Origin: Synechococcales cyanobacterium C42_A2020_086
GTDB taxonomy: Bacteria > Cyanobacteriota > Cyanobacteriia > Elainellales > Elainellaceae
Length of the DNA: 64,000 nucleotides
Reading direction: 5' to 3'
Assembly: GCA_015272325.1 (NCBI GenBank)
Contig: JACYLU010000016.1
Span: 124,001 to 188,000 of the forward strand
The notes under the pieces are model-generated. The model had not been told where the DNA came from and searched no databases. It saw nothing but the letters and a program-made list of their open reading frames with translations. Shown here piece after piece: positions 27,714 to 37,061 of the stretch. Every line of letters begins with the position of its first letter. Position 1 is the stretch's first letter. The position numbers were made by a program, and so were the translations under genes.

Positions 27714-27873
27714 TTATAGCATTATGTTGCAGCTAGTTGCCGGTACTACGGCTGTGCTTTTGGGAGCGGCCGCATTATTTGCCTGGCTACAGAACCGCAC
27801 AGAACCCGTAGATTTAAGGCAAAATGCCGTTTCCACTGGCTGGCGCTCTGCTCGTCCTTCTCTAGAATCATGA
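27709..27873 (+). CDS. Putative 54-residue single-span membrane peptide
   Basis: Short frame MRYSIMLQLVAGTTAVLLGA... with one clear membrane segment (about residues 7-27) followed by a polar tail (NRTEPVDLRQNAVSTGWRSARPS) and a TGA stop. It lies in the 219-bp gap between the flavocytochrome and antiporter genes on the same strand. There is no good ribosome site, and its ATG lies in a short tandem duplication; a second ATG five codons later is possible. The hydrophobic-then-polar layout is gene-like, but no family is recognised. Confidence 0.35.
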   Translation: MRYSIMLQLVAGTTAVLLGAAALFAWLQNRTEPVDLRQNAVSTGWRSARPSLES

Positions 27874-27901
27874 CCACGGGGCAAAAATCAGCCACAATGG
27901 G

Positions 27902-29959
27902 ATGGCCCTGATTTTTAGTGCTTTATTTCCATCCGTGCAAAACTTTTTAGCCTCGCTGTTGCCATCTGGTCCAATTACCGATCCGGTGGCGATTTTTCTG
28001 ATCATCATGGCCATTATGCTGGTTGCCCCGTTGCTATTTGAACGGCTGCGGCTGCCAGGCATTGTGGGTTTGATCTTAGCCGGGGTACTGGTGGGTCCCC
28101 ACGGTTTCGGGTTACTCGAACGAGACAGCACAATTGTCCTGCTGGGAACCGTAGGACTGCTCTTTCTCATGTTTATGGCCGGACTGGAAACCAGCCTAGA
28201 TGACTTAAAGTACAACGCGAACAAAGCTATTGTCTTCGGGTTAACCACCTTTGGCGTTCCCATGGTGTTGGGCGTTGCCGCGATGGTGCTGCTGGGCTAT
28301 TCCTGGCTGGCGGCCGTCCTGGTAGCATCCTGCTTTGCATCCCACACGCTGCTGGCGCTGCCAATTGCGAGCAAGCTGGGCATCATGCGTTCATCTGCGG
28401 TGACTACCACCCTAGGAGGAACGTTAATTACCAACGTGCTGGCGCTGCTGGTATTAGCAATAGTGGTGAGAGCGCACCAAGGGGACTTGACGCTGCAATT
28501 CTGGCTGTTTCTGATTCCTTCGCTGGCTCTCTACACCTTTGCAACCCTTTGGGGCGTTCCGAAGCTTGGGCGCTGGTTTTTTCGTCGCTTTGGCCATGAT
28601 GAAGGCGCTGAGTTTACCTTTGTAGTGGCAACGCTGTTTGTGGTGTCTTATCTGGCAAGGCTGATCGAAATTGAGCCGATTATTGGGGCTTTTCTGGCAG
28701 GAATCGCCATTACGCAGTTGATTCCCCAGCTTAGCCCGCTGATGAACCGAATCCAGTTTATTGGCAACACGCTGTTTGTGCCCTTTTTCTTGATCTCGGT
28801 CGGGATGCTGGTGAATCCGCTGATTTTGCTGCAGGAACCTCGCTCGCTGCTGGTCTCGGCGGTGATGGTCGGCGTGGCTATTGTGGCGAAGCTGCTGCCG
28901 GCCTGGGGGTCTGGAAAACTCTTCCGGTTTGATTCCTCGAGCATCATGGTGATGTTTGGACTGTCGGTGGCTCAGGCAGCCTCCACATTAGCGGCTATCA
29001 CCGTTGCCTACAACATCCAGCTCGTTGATCAGCTCACCGTCAACGGTACGATTGCCATGATCTTGGTGACCTGCCTTGCCTCGCCTTGGATTACCGCCCG
29101 ATGGGGACAGAGTATGAAGCCCAGCCCGCGCCCCAAGGCAACGGCAACCGTGAGCCAAGCTCCTCCCCAATACCGCATCTTGGTGCCGGTCGCTAACCCT
29201 AGCACCGAAGATAACCTGCTGCAACTAGCCCTGATCTTGGCCAAAAGCACTGAGGGCACGCTGTTGCCATTGCATGTGCTGATTGATCCCTACACGCCTA
29301 TTCCTCCAGAAGCCAAACTCCAGCAAATGCGGTTACTCGCCGCTGCCGAGACCATTGCCCATGCTGCCGTCACTAAAGTTGAGCCAATTGGTCGCGTTGA
29401 TGACTCGATCGACAAGGGTATTCTGCGGACCGCGCAAGAGCACGACGCTAACCTGATCATCTGCGGTTGGAAGGGTTATTCTACCTATCGCGATAATTTC
29501 TTTGGCAGCGTCATTGACAATGTGGCTCGTCGCACACCTGTGCCAATGCTCATTACTCGCTTTGTGCATCCGATTGAGTCTACCCAGCGGGTTTTCTTGG
29601 CATTATCTGATCAAGAGCCAATCGAAGTGATCCAGCAGACGCTAGTGCTGACCCGCACTCTAGCCACAGAATTGAAAGCCTCACTGCAGGTGTTGCAGGT
29701 GGTCTCTCGGTCGCGCCTCAACACATTACCCGAGATTCCAGGATTAGACGAGGACACCCCAGTGCAGCGCGTGCAGGGAAATTTTGTAGATCAGGTATCG
29801 CGAATTCTGCAGCTCGACGACTTGCTTGTGCTGCCCCACAATGCCCAGCCGGAACTGAGAGGAATGCCTACGTTAGGCATGGCTCCCGAGGCATTAGCTC
29901 GCCAGCATCCCGACGTATCAATTATCGTTGCCCATTTTCCGCTCCAGTATGCTAGCTAG
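27902..29959 (+). CDS. CPA2 cation:proton antiporter with C-terminal universal-stress domains
   Basis: Kef/NapA-type antiporter of 685 aa. The membrane part (about 1-400) has about 12 helices with family features PGIVGLILAGVLVGPHGFGLL, FLMFMAGLETSLDDLK and GAFLAGIAITQLI. The remainder (about 420-685) contains two regions similar to universal stress proteins (YRILVPVANPSTEDNLLQLALIL; HDANLIICGWKGYSTYRDNFFGSVIDNV with the nucleotide-binding-like G-x2-G layout; ALSDQEPIEVIQQTL). It should exchange Na+ or K+ for H+ across plasma or thylakoid membrane, with the soluble domains as possible regulators. The ribosome site is weak and the adjacent ATG at 27897 is out of frame. Confidence 0.92.
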   Translation: MALIFSALFPSVQNFLASLLPSGPITDPVAIFLIIMAIMLVAPLLFERLRLPGIVGLILAGVLVGPHGFGLLERDSTIVLLGTVGLLFLMFMAGLETSLDDLKYNANKAIVFGLTTFGVPMVLGVAAMVLLGYSWLAAVLVASCFASHTLLALPIASKLGIMRSSAVTTTLGGTLITNVLALLVLAIVVRAHQGDLTLQFWLFLIPSLALYTFATLWGVPKLGRWFFRRFGHDEGAEFTFVVATLFVVSYLARLIEIEPIIGAFLAGIAITQLIPQLSPLMNRIQFIGNTLFVPFFLISVGMLVNPLILLQEPRSLLVSAVMVGVAIVAKLLPAWGSGKLFRFDSSSIMVMFGLSVAQAASTLAAITVAYNIQLVDQLTVNGTIAMILVTCLASPWITARWGQSMKPSPRPKATATVSQAPPQYRILVPVANPSTEDNLLQLALILAKSTEGTLLPLHVLIDPYTPIPPEAKLQQMRLLAAAETIAHAAVTKVEPIGRVDDSIDKGILRTAQEHDANLIICGWKGYSTYRDNFFGSVIDNVARRTPVPMLITRFVHPIESTQRVFLALSDQEPIEVIQQTLVLTRTLATELKASLQVLQVVSRSRLNTLPEIPGLDEDTPVQRVQGNFVDQVSRILQLDDLLVLPHNAQPELRGMPTLGMAPEALARQHPDVSIIVAHFPLQYAS

Positions 29960-30102
29960 CATACTCAAGCAATTATTTTGATATGGGTAATCCTAAGATA
30001 AGGGCGTAAAGAATTGGGGGTAGGTGCGAGTTTTACAGACCAATCCAAGATCGCCAAAATTTGCTTCGAGCCTGTATAAAGTCATGCCGGCTGAGTTCAA
30101 AA

Positions 30103-30642
30103 TTAGTTCAAAATTTGATAGCTAATTAGTTTTCTGATGCTATCAGCAGATAGTCCCAATTTTTGCGCCAAGATGGTCTCGATTTGATACGGCTGAGTCG
30201 CTGGAATCACATAAATCTTTTGGTGCACAGCTACATCCAACGGTCGATCTGAAGGCGAATCTGGTGATGAATCCAAATATGAGTCTGAATATGAAGAATA
30301 TGAATCTGAGTGTAGGTTGATGACATGGACAAAAACAGTGGTTTTCGCAGCGCGGCGGTCAACCTCAGCGCTAATTCTGGTCATGCCTCTCGTTCGTTCC
30401 CCGTGGAGGGGTTGATCGGCTTGCAACAAGTTTACTGAATCATTTGGTCGTGACAAAACCCAATCAGCCAGCCAATTGCCGCCTGCCCAAAAGAGCAAAG
30501 CAATTGCAGGTAGCGGCAGCCAAAACTCCCAACCGGAGCGATGCCAGAGAGAGAGCAACCGTGAAGCCATCATTGGATTCGAGTCGAGCCATCTGCGTTC
30601 TAACATTTGCGTTCTAACACGCTCTAATATCTGAGCCAACAT
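30103..30642 (-). CDS. Single-span membrane protein with Ser/Asp/Tyr-rich repeat, unassigned
   Basis: Protein of 179 aa. One hydrophobic segment (about residues 38-58, FWLPLPAIALLFWAGGNWLAD) is followed by a polar domain with a low-complexity repeat (HSDSYSSYSDSYLDSSPDSP) and a short C-terminal region (YVIPATQPYQIETILAQKLGL). The N-terminus itself is repetitive (LERVRTQMLERRW) because of a 14-bp-period duplication in the DNA near 30594-30621. In-frame ATGs at 30606 and 30570 could be alternative starts. No family recognised. Confidence 0.5.
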   Translation of the reverse strand: MLAQILERVRTQMLERRWLDSNPMMASRLLSLWHRSGWEFWLPLPAIALLFWAGGNWLADWVLSRPNDSVNLLQADQPLHGERTRGMTRISAEVDRRAAKTTVFVHVINLHSDSYSSYSDSYLDSSPDSPSDRPLDVAVHQKIYVIPATQPYQIETILAQKLGLSADSIRKLISYQILN

Positions 30643-30770
30643 CTGAGCCTGACAACATCTAAGCCTGATGCTAACCAGGGCAGTTTTGAAGGCGAGAACC
30701 TTCGTTTATTCACATCCTATCCCACTTTAGATGAGTCGAGATCTCACTTGTGAGGGACGCTCTTGCCCCA

Positions 30771-30804
30771 TGACAAAGTGTAATCTATGACAAAGTGTAA
30801 TCTA
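30771..30804. repeat. 17-bp perfect tandem duplication upstream of rppA
   Basis: TGACAAAGTGTAATCTA occurs twice in succession, ending 95 bp before the rppA start. As direct repeats in a response-regulator promoter they could be binding sites, but they also fit the general pattern of tandem duplications in this window. Confidence 0.9.
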
Positions 30805-30899
30805 CAGAGGCAAGATGGCAGTTTGATCTACACCCTATGCAGACGCAGTAAGACACAGTAAATAGTGGATGAAATAGTGGGTGCGTCCGGAGTTGTCCT

Positions 30900-31574
30900 A
30901 TGCGAATCTTACTAGTCGAAGATGATAGCGCTCAATTAGAACCACTCCATACAGCTCTAGTCGAGGCAGGGCACATCGTAGATGGGGTTCAGGATGGTGC
31001 CATTGCCCAATGGATTTTGGGTAAGCGCGACTACGATTTGCTCATCCTAGACTGGCTGCTGCCCCAAGTGAGTGGCTTGAGCCTGTGTCAGCAGTACCGT
31101 CAGCTTGGGAAAACTGCGCCGGTGCTGATGTTAACTGCTAAAGACACAACCTTTGACAAGATTAACGGTCTCGATGCCGGAGCCGATGACTATCTTGTTA
31201 AACCGGCAGATGTGTTTGAATTGCTAGCTCGAGTGCGTGCCCTGGGACGTCGCTCGCCACTCTGGAAGGGCGATACGTTACAGATTGAAGATCTCACCCT
31301 AAATCTGTCTACTTTGACAGTAGAACGGGGCGAGCAGCAGTTGCCGCTCTCGACTCGCGAATTTCAGTTGCTGGAATATCTAATGCGACATCCACGTCAG
31401 GTGCTGTCTCGCAACCAGATCGAGCAGACCCTCTGGGAGTGGGGCAGCGAGCCGGAAAGCAATGCGATTACGGCACTCGTGCGGCGATTACGACAGCGGC
31501 TGCAGATAGTTGGTGCAGCCCATTGGCTAGAAACTGTCTACGGCATGGGGTATCGACTCAATCCAGATGTTTAA
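30900..31574 (+). CDS. rppA: RppA/NrsR-like OmpR-family response regulator
   Basis: Response regulator of 224 aa. The receiver has VEDDSAQLEPL, phospho-acceptor D51 (LLILDWLLPQVSG) and the conserved Lys in DDYLVKPADVFEL. The winged-helix domain includes QLPLSTREFQLLEYLM, VLSRNQIEQTLWEW, LVRRLRQRL and ETVYGMGYRL. The EPL / DWLLPQVSG / GLDAGADDYLVKP pattern is that of cyanobacterial RppA (also called NrsR), which with RppB responds to plastoquinone redox state or nickel in Synechocystis. Its last 8 bp overlap the kinase gene (GATGTTTAA), so the pair is translationally coupled. A 17-bp direct repeat lies about 100 bp upstream. Confidence 0.88.
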   Translation: MRILLVEDDSAQLEPLHTALVEAGHIVDGVQDGAIAQWILGKRDYDLLILDWLLPQVSGLSLCQQYRQLGKTAPVLMLTAKDTTFDKINGLDAGADDYLVKPADVFELLARVRALGRRSPLWKGDTLQIEDLTLNLSTLTVERGEQQLPLSTREFQLLEYLMRHPRQVLSRNQIEQTLWEWGSEPESNAITALVRRLRQRLQIVGAAHWLETVYGMGYRLNPDV

Positions 31575-32847
31575 TCGCAGCCGCCGCAATTTAGCTCATT
31601 GGTTTACGCTGTCGATGGGCAGCATTTTGATCCTGTTTGCCGGAGTGGTTTACTATCAGCGGGCTGTGGATTGCCTAGAGGTCACAGACCGCCTGCTCTA
31701 TCGCAAAACCGGCGTCATGGCGGCTAATATCGACTACCGCAGCGAGCAGGGACAAGAAGTTGTTGACCTCAGCAACGTGCCAATTCTGGGGAATTATGCG
31801 CCACCCGTTGGCAGCAATCTAGTTTATGCCCGCTGGTATTCCGCTACAGGGACACTGCGGCAGTTTTACGGAATGCAGCCTCCCGAGCAGCTGCAGTACA
31901 CTGCGGCCTTCGAGACTCTACGCCCCAATGCTGTTTCCGATAATGCCCAAGATACTGCCTGGTTGCGCCAGCTAACGTTGCCCGTGACTCACAACGGTCG
32001 CCGTCTCGGGTATCTTCAGGTCGCCGTTCCCCTGACGGAAGCGCGAGCGGATCTCCACGAACTGCTGCGGGTGCTGCTGCTTGCGGTACCGCTGACCTTG
32101 GGGGGAATTGGCCTGGTGGGCTGGTGTCTGAGCGGGCTAGCGATGCGCCCTATCCGAGAGTCCTATAACCAGCTACAGCGATTTACTTCCGATGCGTCTC
32201 ACGAGCTACGAGCACCGTTAGCAGCCATTCTAAGCAATGCTCAAGTGGGACTGCTTAGCCCCATTGAAGCAGGACAGCCCAAGCATCTGCGCTTGAAAAA
32301 AATTGCCGCTGCCGCTAAGTCGATGAATACCCTGGTTAGCGATCTACTGTTTCTGGCCCGCCAAGCCGGACGTTTAGACCCTACCTCGCTACAGCCCGTT
32401 AACCTCAATGGATTGCTCAAGGACACGATTGTCACTGCCCCTGTGCAGCTAGCCGCCCAGCATTTGACGCTGCATCTCGCCCTCCCAGACGAACCCATCC
32501 TGATCCACGGCAATGCTGATCTGCTGCGCCAAGCCCTCACTAATCTTCTGATTAATGCCTGCAAATATACCCAAGCCGGAGGAACCGTCTGGTTGCGCTT
32601 GATCGGTCAATATCACCGTACAGTCATTCAGGTGGAAGACACCGGCATTGGCATTCCAGCCTCCGATTTGCCCCATATCTTTGAGCGCTTTTACCGAGTG
32701 GACGAAGAGCGAACCCGAGAAACCGGCGGTTCAGGACTCGGACTGGCAATCGCGCAGCAGATTGTAGAAGCTCACGGCGGTCGCCTAACCGCCACTAGCA
32801 TTGTCGGTGAAGGATCACTCTTTCAAATAGAGCTACCGTTGCTCTAG
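31567..32847 (+). CDS. rppB: RppB/NrsS-like sensor histidine kinase
   Basis: Membrane sensor kinase of 426 aa that pairs with the regulator directly upstream (8-bp overlap). N-terminal membrane segment (FTLSMGSILILFAGVVYY), extracytoplasmic sensor region of about 130 residues (about 40-170), and second membrane segment (VLLLAVPLTLGGIGLVGW). The HisKA domain has the phosphorylated His near residue 211 in DASHELRAPLAAI. The HATPase domain has N box LLINACKYT, G1 DTGIGIP, F box FERFY and G2 GGSGLGLAIAQQI. All kinase motifs are intact. The signal cannot be read from the sensor part; the assignment follows the partner and the overall layout. Confidence 0.88.
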   Translation: MFNRSRRNLAHWFTLSMGSILILFAGVVYYQRAVDCLEVTDRLLYRKTGVMAANIDYRSEQGQEVVDLSNVPILGNYAPPVGSNLVYARWYSATGTLRQFYGMQPPEQLQYTAAFETLRPNAVSDNAQDTAWLRQLTLPVTHNGRRLGYLQVAVPLTEARADLHELLRVLLLAVPLTLGGIGLVGWCLSGLAMRPIRESYNQLQRFTSDASHELRAPLAAILSNAQVGLLSPIEAGQPKHLRLKKIAAAAKSMNTLVSDLLFLARQAGRLDPTSLQPVNLNGLLKDTIVTAPVQLAAQHLTLHLALPDEPILIHGNADLLRQALTNLLINACKYTQAGGTVWLRLIGQYHRTVIQVEDTGIGIPASDLPHIFERFYRVDEERTRETGGSGLGLAIAQQIVEAHGGRLTATSIVGEGSLFQIELPLL

Positions 32848-32914
32848 CTTGTCCTGAGCGTCACTTTGATGTCATTTTTTAGCCTCATGCTGGAAGCCAA
32901 GGGAGCCACCGTCT

Positions 32915-34348
32915 ATGCCGCAGAATCCGATGTTAGTTCCGCAATTCCTAGGTTGGCAGGGCATCGCTAGCCCACTCCTAGGGCGGTTTCGCGGGTTGCT
33001 GTGCTTGGCGGGCATGGCAGGGGTGTTGCTGCTGGGTTCGGCTGCAGCGCAGGAAGCCCCGCCCCTTGCGACTCCTCCCCTGCAGACAACTGCCCCAGAA
33101 GGACTGTTTTTTGCTGATGTGGTGGTGCGAGGGCAACCCGTCTTTCAGATTGGCGGACTGTCTGATCTGAGCGCAACCGAGCGAGCCAGAATCGTCAATC
33201 GCCGCATCGCTAGCATTTTGGCGCAACCCGGCAGTGGGCGTACCGTCACCGTACAGGCCGATCCCACTCGCGGCATTGCCACGTTGCAGGTGAATAACCG
33301 CGTGTTGATGACCGTCACCCAACAGGACGCCCAAGATTTCAATCAGCCGGTAGGGATATTGGCGCAACAGTGGGCAACCCAGCTCACCCAATCCTTTGAG
33401 CAGCCGCCCTTAGCAATTGATGTGGGACAGCGGCTATACTCAACAGTACGGCAATTTCAGCGCGATCTGATCGACCAGTTGCCTGCCCTGATTGGGGCAT
33501 TACTGGTGATTGTCCTGACATGGCTGCTCGCGGTGAGTGTGCGTCGCCTAATGATGATGGGAGCGCGACACTGGGAGGTCGATCATAACTCCAAAGTGCT
33601 GGTAAGTCGTCTGGGCTATGGTGGCGTTTGGGTACTTGGCGCTGTCGTAGCCCTAGGACTACTGGGACTGGATTTTGCCACCATGCTAGGCACCTTGGGG
33701 TTGACGAGCGTGGCTATTGGTTTTAGTCTGCGCGATGTCTTGAGTAATTACTTTTCGGGCATTATTCTCTTGGCGTCGCGTCCATTTCGCTTGGGTGATC
33801 AGGTCGTGATCAGAGAGTTTGAGGGCACCGTGACGCAGATCCAGCTGCGGGCAACCACGATTCAAACCTACGATGGGCGCACGGTTTACATTCCCAACCA
33901 AGAGGTCTTTAACGCCAGCATCGTCAATAACACGTTGGCAACCATTCGCCGCAGCGAAATTACAGTGGGGGTCAGCTATGAGGCAGACTTGCATCGCGTC
34001 AAGCAGATTATTCGCCAAGCCGTATTAAGCACCGAAGGGGTGGAACCGGAGCCTGCCCCAGATATTTTTGTTTGGGAACTGGGCATGAGTACCGTCAACA
34101 TCCGCATCCGCATTTGGGTGAATTCCCGCCGTCTGTCGTTTTTGGAGAGCACGTCACGGGCAACACAAGCTATCAAAGAAGCTTTACAGCGGGAGCAGAT
34201 TGAGATGCCCAATGAAATTTATACCGTTAAATTAGAGACCCAGTCGCCTCTGGCAATGCCCAACGCCCAGTTTGCTTCAGCATCGTCCAATCATCACCAA
34301 CTTGCTGCGCTGACTCAGGATATGGAGGCTCACACAGATGATGCATAG
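32915..34348 (+). CDS. MscS-family mechanosensitive ion channel
   Basis: Membrane channel of 477 aa that opens under hypo-osmotic stress. N-terminal signal or anchor segment (LLCLAGMAGVLLLGSAAAQE), then a periplasmic domain (about 50-190), then membrane helices (LIGALLVIVLTWLLAVSVRRLM; LGYGGVWVLGAVVALGLL). The pore-lining segment and beta domain are typical of MscS: ATMLGTLGLTSVAIGFSLRDVLSNYFSGIILL and RPFRLGDQVVIREFEGTVTQI. The long periplasmic N-terminal extension places it with the larger MscS-like proteins common in cyanobacteria. A GGGAG ribosome site precedes ATG 32915. Confidence 0.93.
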   Translation: MPQNPMLVPQFLGWQGIASPLLGRFRGLLCLAGMAGVLLLGSAAAQEAPPLATPPLQTTAPEGLFFADVVVRGQPVFQIGGLSDLSATERARIVNRRIASILAQPGSGRTVTVQADPTRGIATLQVNNRVLMTVTQQDAQDFNQPVGILAQQWATQLTQSFEQPPLAIDVGQRLYSTVRQFQRDLIDQLPALIGALLVIVLTWLLAVSVRRLMMMGARHWEVDHNSKVLVSRLGYGGVWVLGAVVALGLLGLDFATMLGTLGLTSVAIGFSLRDVLSNYFSGIILLASRPFRLGDQVVIREFEGTVTQIQLRATTIQTYDGRTVYIPNQEVFNASIVNNTLATIRRSEITVGVSYEADLHRVKQIIRQAVLSTEGVEPEPAPDIFVWELGMSTVNIRIRIWVNSRRLSFLESTSRATQAIKEALQREQIEMPNEIYTVKLETQSPLAMPNAQFASASSNHHQLAALTQDMEAHTDDA

Positions 34349-34471
34349 CTTAATGCCTAACATTACACATAACATTTAATCCATGACATTTTCTAAATAT
34401 CTAACCCTGGTGTAGTTCAGCGTCACTCATTGTCTACTACATAGTACTCATCACTTAGTATTTCCAACCGT

Positions 34472-35377
34472 ATGGCTATCAAACGCTCGCGTCGCTCATG
34501 GGGTCGCTTACTCAAACGCACTACTGCTGAATGGCAACGACAGGAGGTATCGCTGCTCGCTTCCGCATTAGCCTACTCCACCGTGTTTTCCTTAGCACCC
34601 CTGATGATCTTAGTGATGCTGATATTGGGGGCCATTTTTGGTGAAGCTGCTGCTAGAGAGCAAATTGTCTCGCAGCTTGCCGAGTTAATGGGAGACGAAG
34701 GCGCAGAACTCATAGCCACTGCCATTACCAATCTGCGAGCGCAGACCCAAGGCGGTCGGTTGCAGCTTGTGCTCAGCTTGGGCTTCTTTGCTTTTGGTGC
34801 CTCTAGTGTGTTTGCACAAATTCAGAATTCTTTAGATCGCATTTGGGATGTCAAGCCGGTTCCCGGACGACATGTGTTTCATTTCCTGCGTAAACGGCTG
34901 CTATCGTTTGCCATGATCCTAGTGATCGCATTTTTGCTGCTGGTTTCTTCCATCGCCACCACGACATTGGCGTTGGTCGTTAGTAGCCTCAATCAATGGA
35001 TTCCAGGTCTAGGGTACTTTTGGCAAATTTTGCGCTGGATCGTTTCCTTCGGGGTTATTTCGGCTGTGTTTGCCGCTATGTATACGATTTTGCCCGATGC
35101 TGAAATTCACTGGCGCGACACGTTGATCGGAGCTATGATCACTGCCCTTCTGTTCCTGATCGGACAGAGCTTGTTCGGCTTGTTTCTCAACAATGTGGAC
35201 ATTGGCTCAGCTTACGGGGTTGCAGGTTCATTTTTAATCGTGATCACTTGGATTTTTTATGCAGCTCAAATCCTGTTTTCAGGAGCAGTTTTCACCAAAG
35301 TGTATGCTCGCCAGCGCGGCGTACCCATCGTACCATCCGACTTTGCAGTGTCCACGGCAGAAAATGAACGTCGCTAG
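34472..35377 (+). CDS. YihY/virulence factor BrkB family membrane protein (copy 1)
   Basis: Membrane protein of 301 aa with about six helices and the YihY/BrkB pattern: ASALAYSTVFSLAPLMILV, SSVFAQIQNSLDRIWDVKP, YTILPDAEIHWRDTLIGAM and YGVAGSFLIVITWIFYAAQILFSGAVFTKVYA. The molecular function of this family is unknown; it was once mistaken for ribonuclease BN. A second, diverged member lies on the other strand at 41086-42045. Close neighbours are an MscS channel and a kinase-like membrane protein, which suggests an envelope-stress setting but nothing firmer. Confidence 0.9.
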   Translation: MAIKRSRRSWGRLLKRTTAEWQRQEVSLLASALAYSTVFSLAPLMILVMLILGAIFGEAAAREQIVSQLAELMGDEGAELIATAITNLRAQTQGGRLQLVLSLGFFAFGASSVFAQIQNSLDRIWDVKPVPGRHVFHFLRKRLLSFAMILVIAFLLLVSSIATTTLALVVSSLNQWIPGLGYFWQILRWIVSFGVISAVFAAMYTILPDAEIHWRDTLIGAMITALLFLIGQSLFGLFLNNVDIGSAYGVAGSFLIVITWIFYAAQILFSGAVFTKVYARQRGVPIVPSDFAVSTAENERR

Positions 35378-35483
35378 CTTTTCATCAGCCGACTCATGTT
35401 TTTAACCTTTTTCGCTAAAACTCTTCTCTAAAACTTTTCTAAAACGCTTACTACATCTTAATTATCTATTTTTGGTTACAACA

Positions 35484-37061
35484 ATGAACAATCTACCAAG
35501 CTCGTCGCAGCTTCTAGGAGCCGGACGTTCCGGACAAGTATTCCGAATCAACAGTGAATCCGGTGAAATTGCTAGAAAAGTATTCTACTCGGATAAGCTG
35601 ACTAGTCTCGTTCACTATGTCTTCTTTGGGTCTCCCAATCCTTATATTTGGAATGAAGATGCTATTTACTGTGCGTTTTATCGCCGCAAATTACTGCTGG
35701 ATCTAGTACAGGTTTGGTTCGGTAACCGCTTGCAGGTGTCAGATGCCTTGGCTGTTGCCTGGAATCCTGAATTCAAAGCCTACCAACTAGATACTCAATT
35801 CGTTCGAGGCCGGCATGTGAGTCTGCGTCAACCTTGTAGCCAGAGTCGCAATCAGGAATTGGCAACTCTTGTGGATGAGATCATGCTTCCATTGCAACAG
35901 CTGCTGATGGAGGCGGGCTTGGATGGCTTAGTGTGGCAATCGGGCAAAGGCACACCGACTGCCCTCAATAACTTTCTCCTGACTGAACCAGTTACAGATC
36001 CGCCAATGTTCTGCTGGATTGACCTAGAATCCGGCGTTCCAGCTCTTTTTCCTATCAATATTCTCCAACTCTTTCAATTCTATTTACCCAAGTCGTTCCA
36101 CTATCGCCGACCTTTATTTGATGATGTCGATGGACCGAAGCTGAAGCGCTATCTGCACCGTCACCAGCAGCAACTCCAAGCCTGTTGGGGCCAGTCGCGC
36201 TATGCCAAAAACCTAGAGCGAGTCGAGCAGCTCGAATATCATCAAGCGCGGTGGAAATCCATGCGGCGGGTCGATCGCAGCATTCACTATCAGCTCAAAA
36301 AAGGGCGGATTGACCCCCAGCAAGCTCGCTGGTATTCGCAGCGTCCTCTGCTTTGGTATGGGCGAGAAGGCCTGCGTGCTATAGATTTACTCCTCAACGC
36401 GCTGGTGATCAAACTGCCCCGTCGTCTCTTGTGTTATTTACAAGCGTTAGCCCATTCAACATTTCTGCGCCATTTCTGGCAGTTTTTAATCTCCCACGGC
36501 TATCGAGTTAGCTTAGCGCGAGATTATATTATCGGACGAATTGAAACATGGCATCAACGTCACCATCTCACAGAGGAGGAATTCAACAACTTGATGGCGG
36601 AATTTCATCAGGAGCGTAGCAGCGAGTACATCAATGGGTTTGGGGTGCATATCGGGCTGAAAATTTTTTTCCAGGCGATGGAGATTGGAGTGCTGCCGCT
36701 GCTGTATTTCGCTGGGTTAATTAGTGCGGTCGGTGTGGTGACCTGGGTTGTTGTTGGCGGGCCCGTCTATCGCACCATCTATACTTTCTACAGGCTGGTG
36801 CGAGCCGCCACTAAGGGAAAACCCCTGCCCTGGATTGCGCTGTTTGTGGGCTTGCTGCCAACCGTGGGACTGCTTGCCTATCCTTGTCAAATTATCTATT
36901 CTGCCCATGAAGAGCGGAAGCAAATCGCGCAATTCGTGGTGTACGACTTCTTTACCCGAATTGGAGCAAAGATTCCCATTTGGGGAGGCGAAGATACTCA
37001 AACTGAACATGTGTTCAACCACATTGCGGATTACGTAGTCCGCTCAGAGCAAAGAGGTTGA
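35484..37061 (+). CDS. Membrane protein with protein-kinase-like N-terminal motifs, unassigned
   Basis: Protein of 525 aa from ATG 35484 (TTG 35472 also in frame). The N-terminus reads LLGAGRSGQVFRI followed by IARKVF, resembling a kinase glycine-rich loop and the Lys strand. About 150 residues later, TALNNFLL and then FCWIDLESG resemble the catalytic-loop Asn and the metal-binding Asp of atypical small-molecule or LPS-type kinases. A canonical HRD is absent. The C-terminal part (about 390-480) has two or three membrane helices (GVLPLLYFAGLISAVGVVTWVVVGG; WIALFVGLLPTVGLLAYP). I know of no named family. The kinase-like reading is inference from spacing and motifs. It stands alone between the BrkB and SLH genes. 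Confidence 0.65.
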   Translation: MNNLPSSSQLLGAGRSGQVFRINSESGEIARKVFYSDKLTSLVHYVFFGSPNPYIWNEDAIYCAFYRRKLLLDLVQVWFGNRLQVSDALAVAWNPEFKAYQLDTQFVRGRHVSLRQPCSQSRNQELATLVDEIMLPLQQLLMEAGLDGLVWQSGKGTPTALNNFLLTEPVTDPPMFCWIDLESGVPALFPINILQLFQFYLPKSFHYRRPLFDDVDGPKLKRYLHRHQQQLQACWGQSRYAKNLERVEQLEYHQARWKSMRRVDRSIHYQLKKGRIDPQQARWYSQRPLLWYGREGLRAIDLLLNALVIKLPRRLLCYLQALAHSTFLRHFWQFLISHGYRVSLARDYIIGRIETWHQRHHLTEEEFNNLMAEFHQERSSEYINGFGVHIGLKIFFQAMEIGVLPLLYFAGLISAVGVVTWVVVGGPVYRTIYTFYRLVRAATKGKPLPWIALFVGLLPTVGLLAYPCQIIYSAHEERKQIAQFVVYDFFTRIGAKIPIWGGEDTQTEHVFNHIADYVVRSEQRG

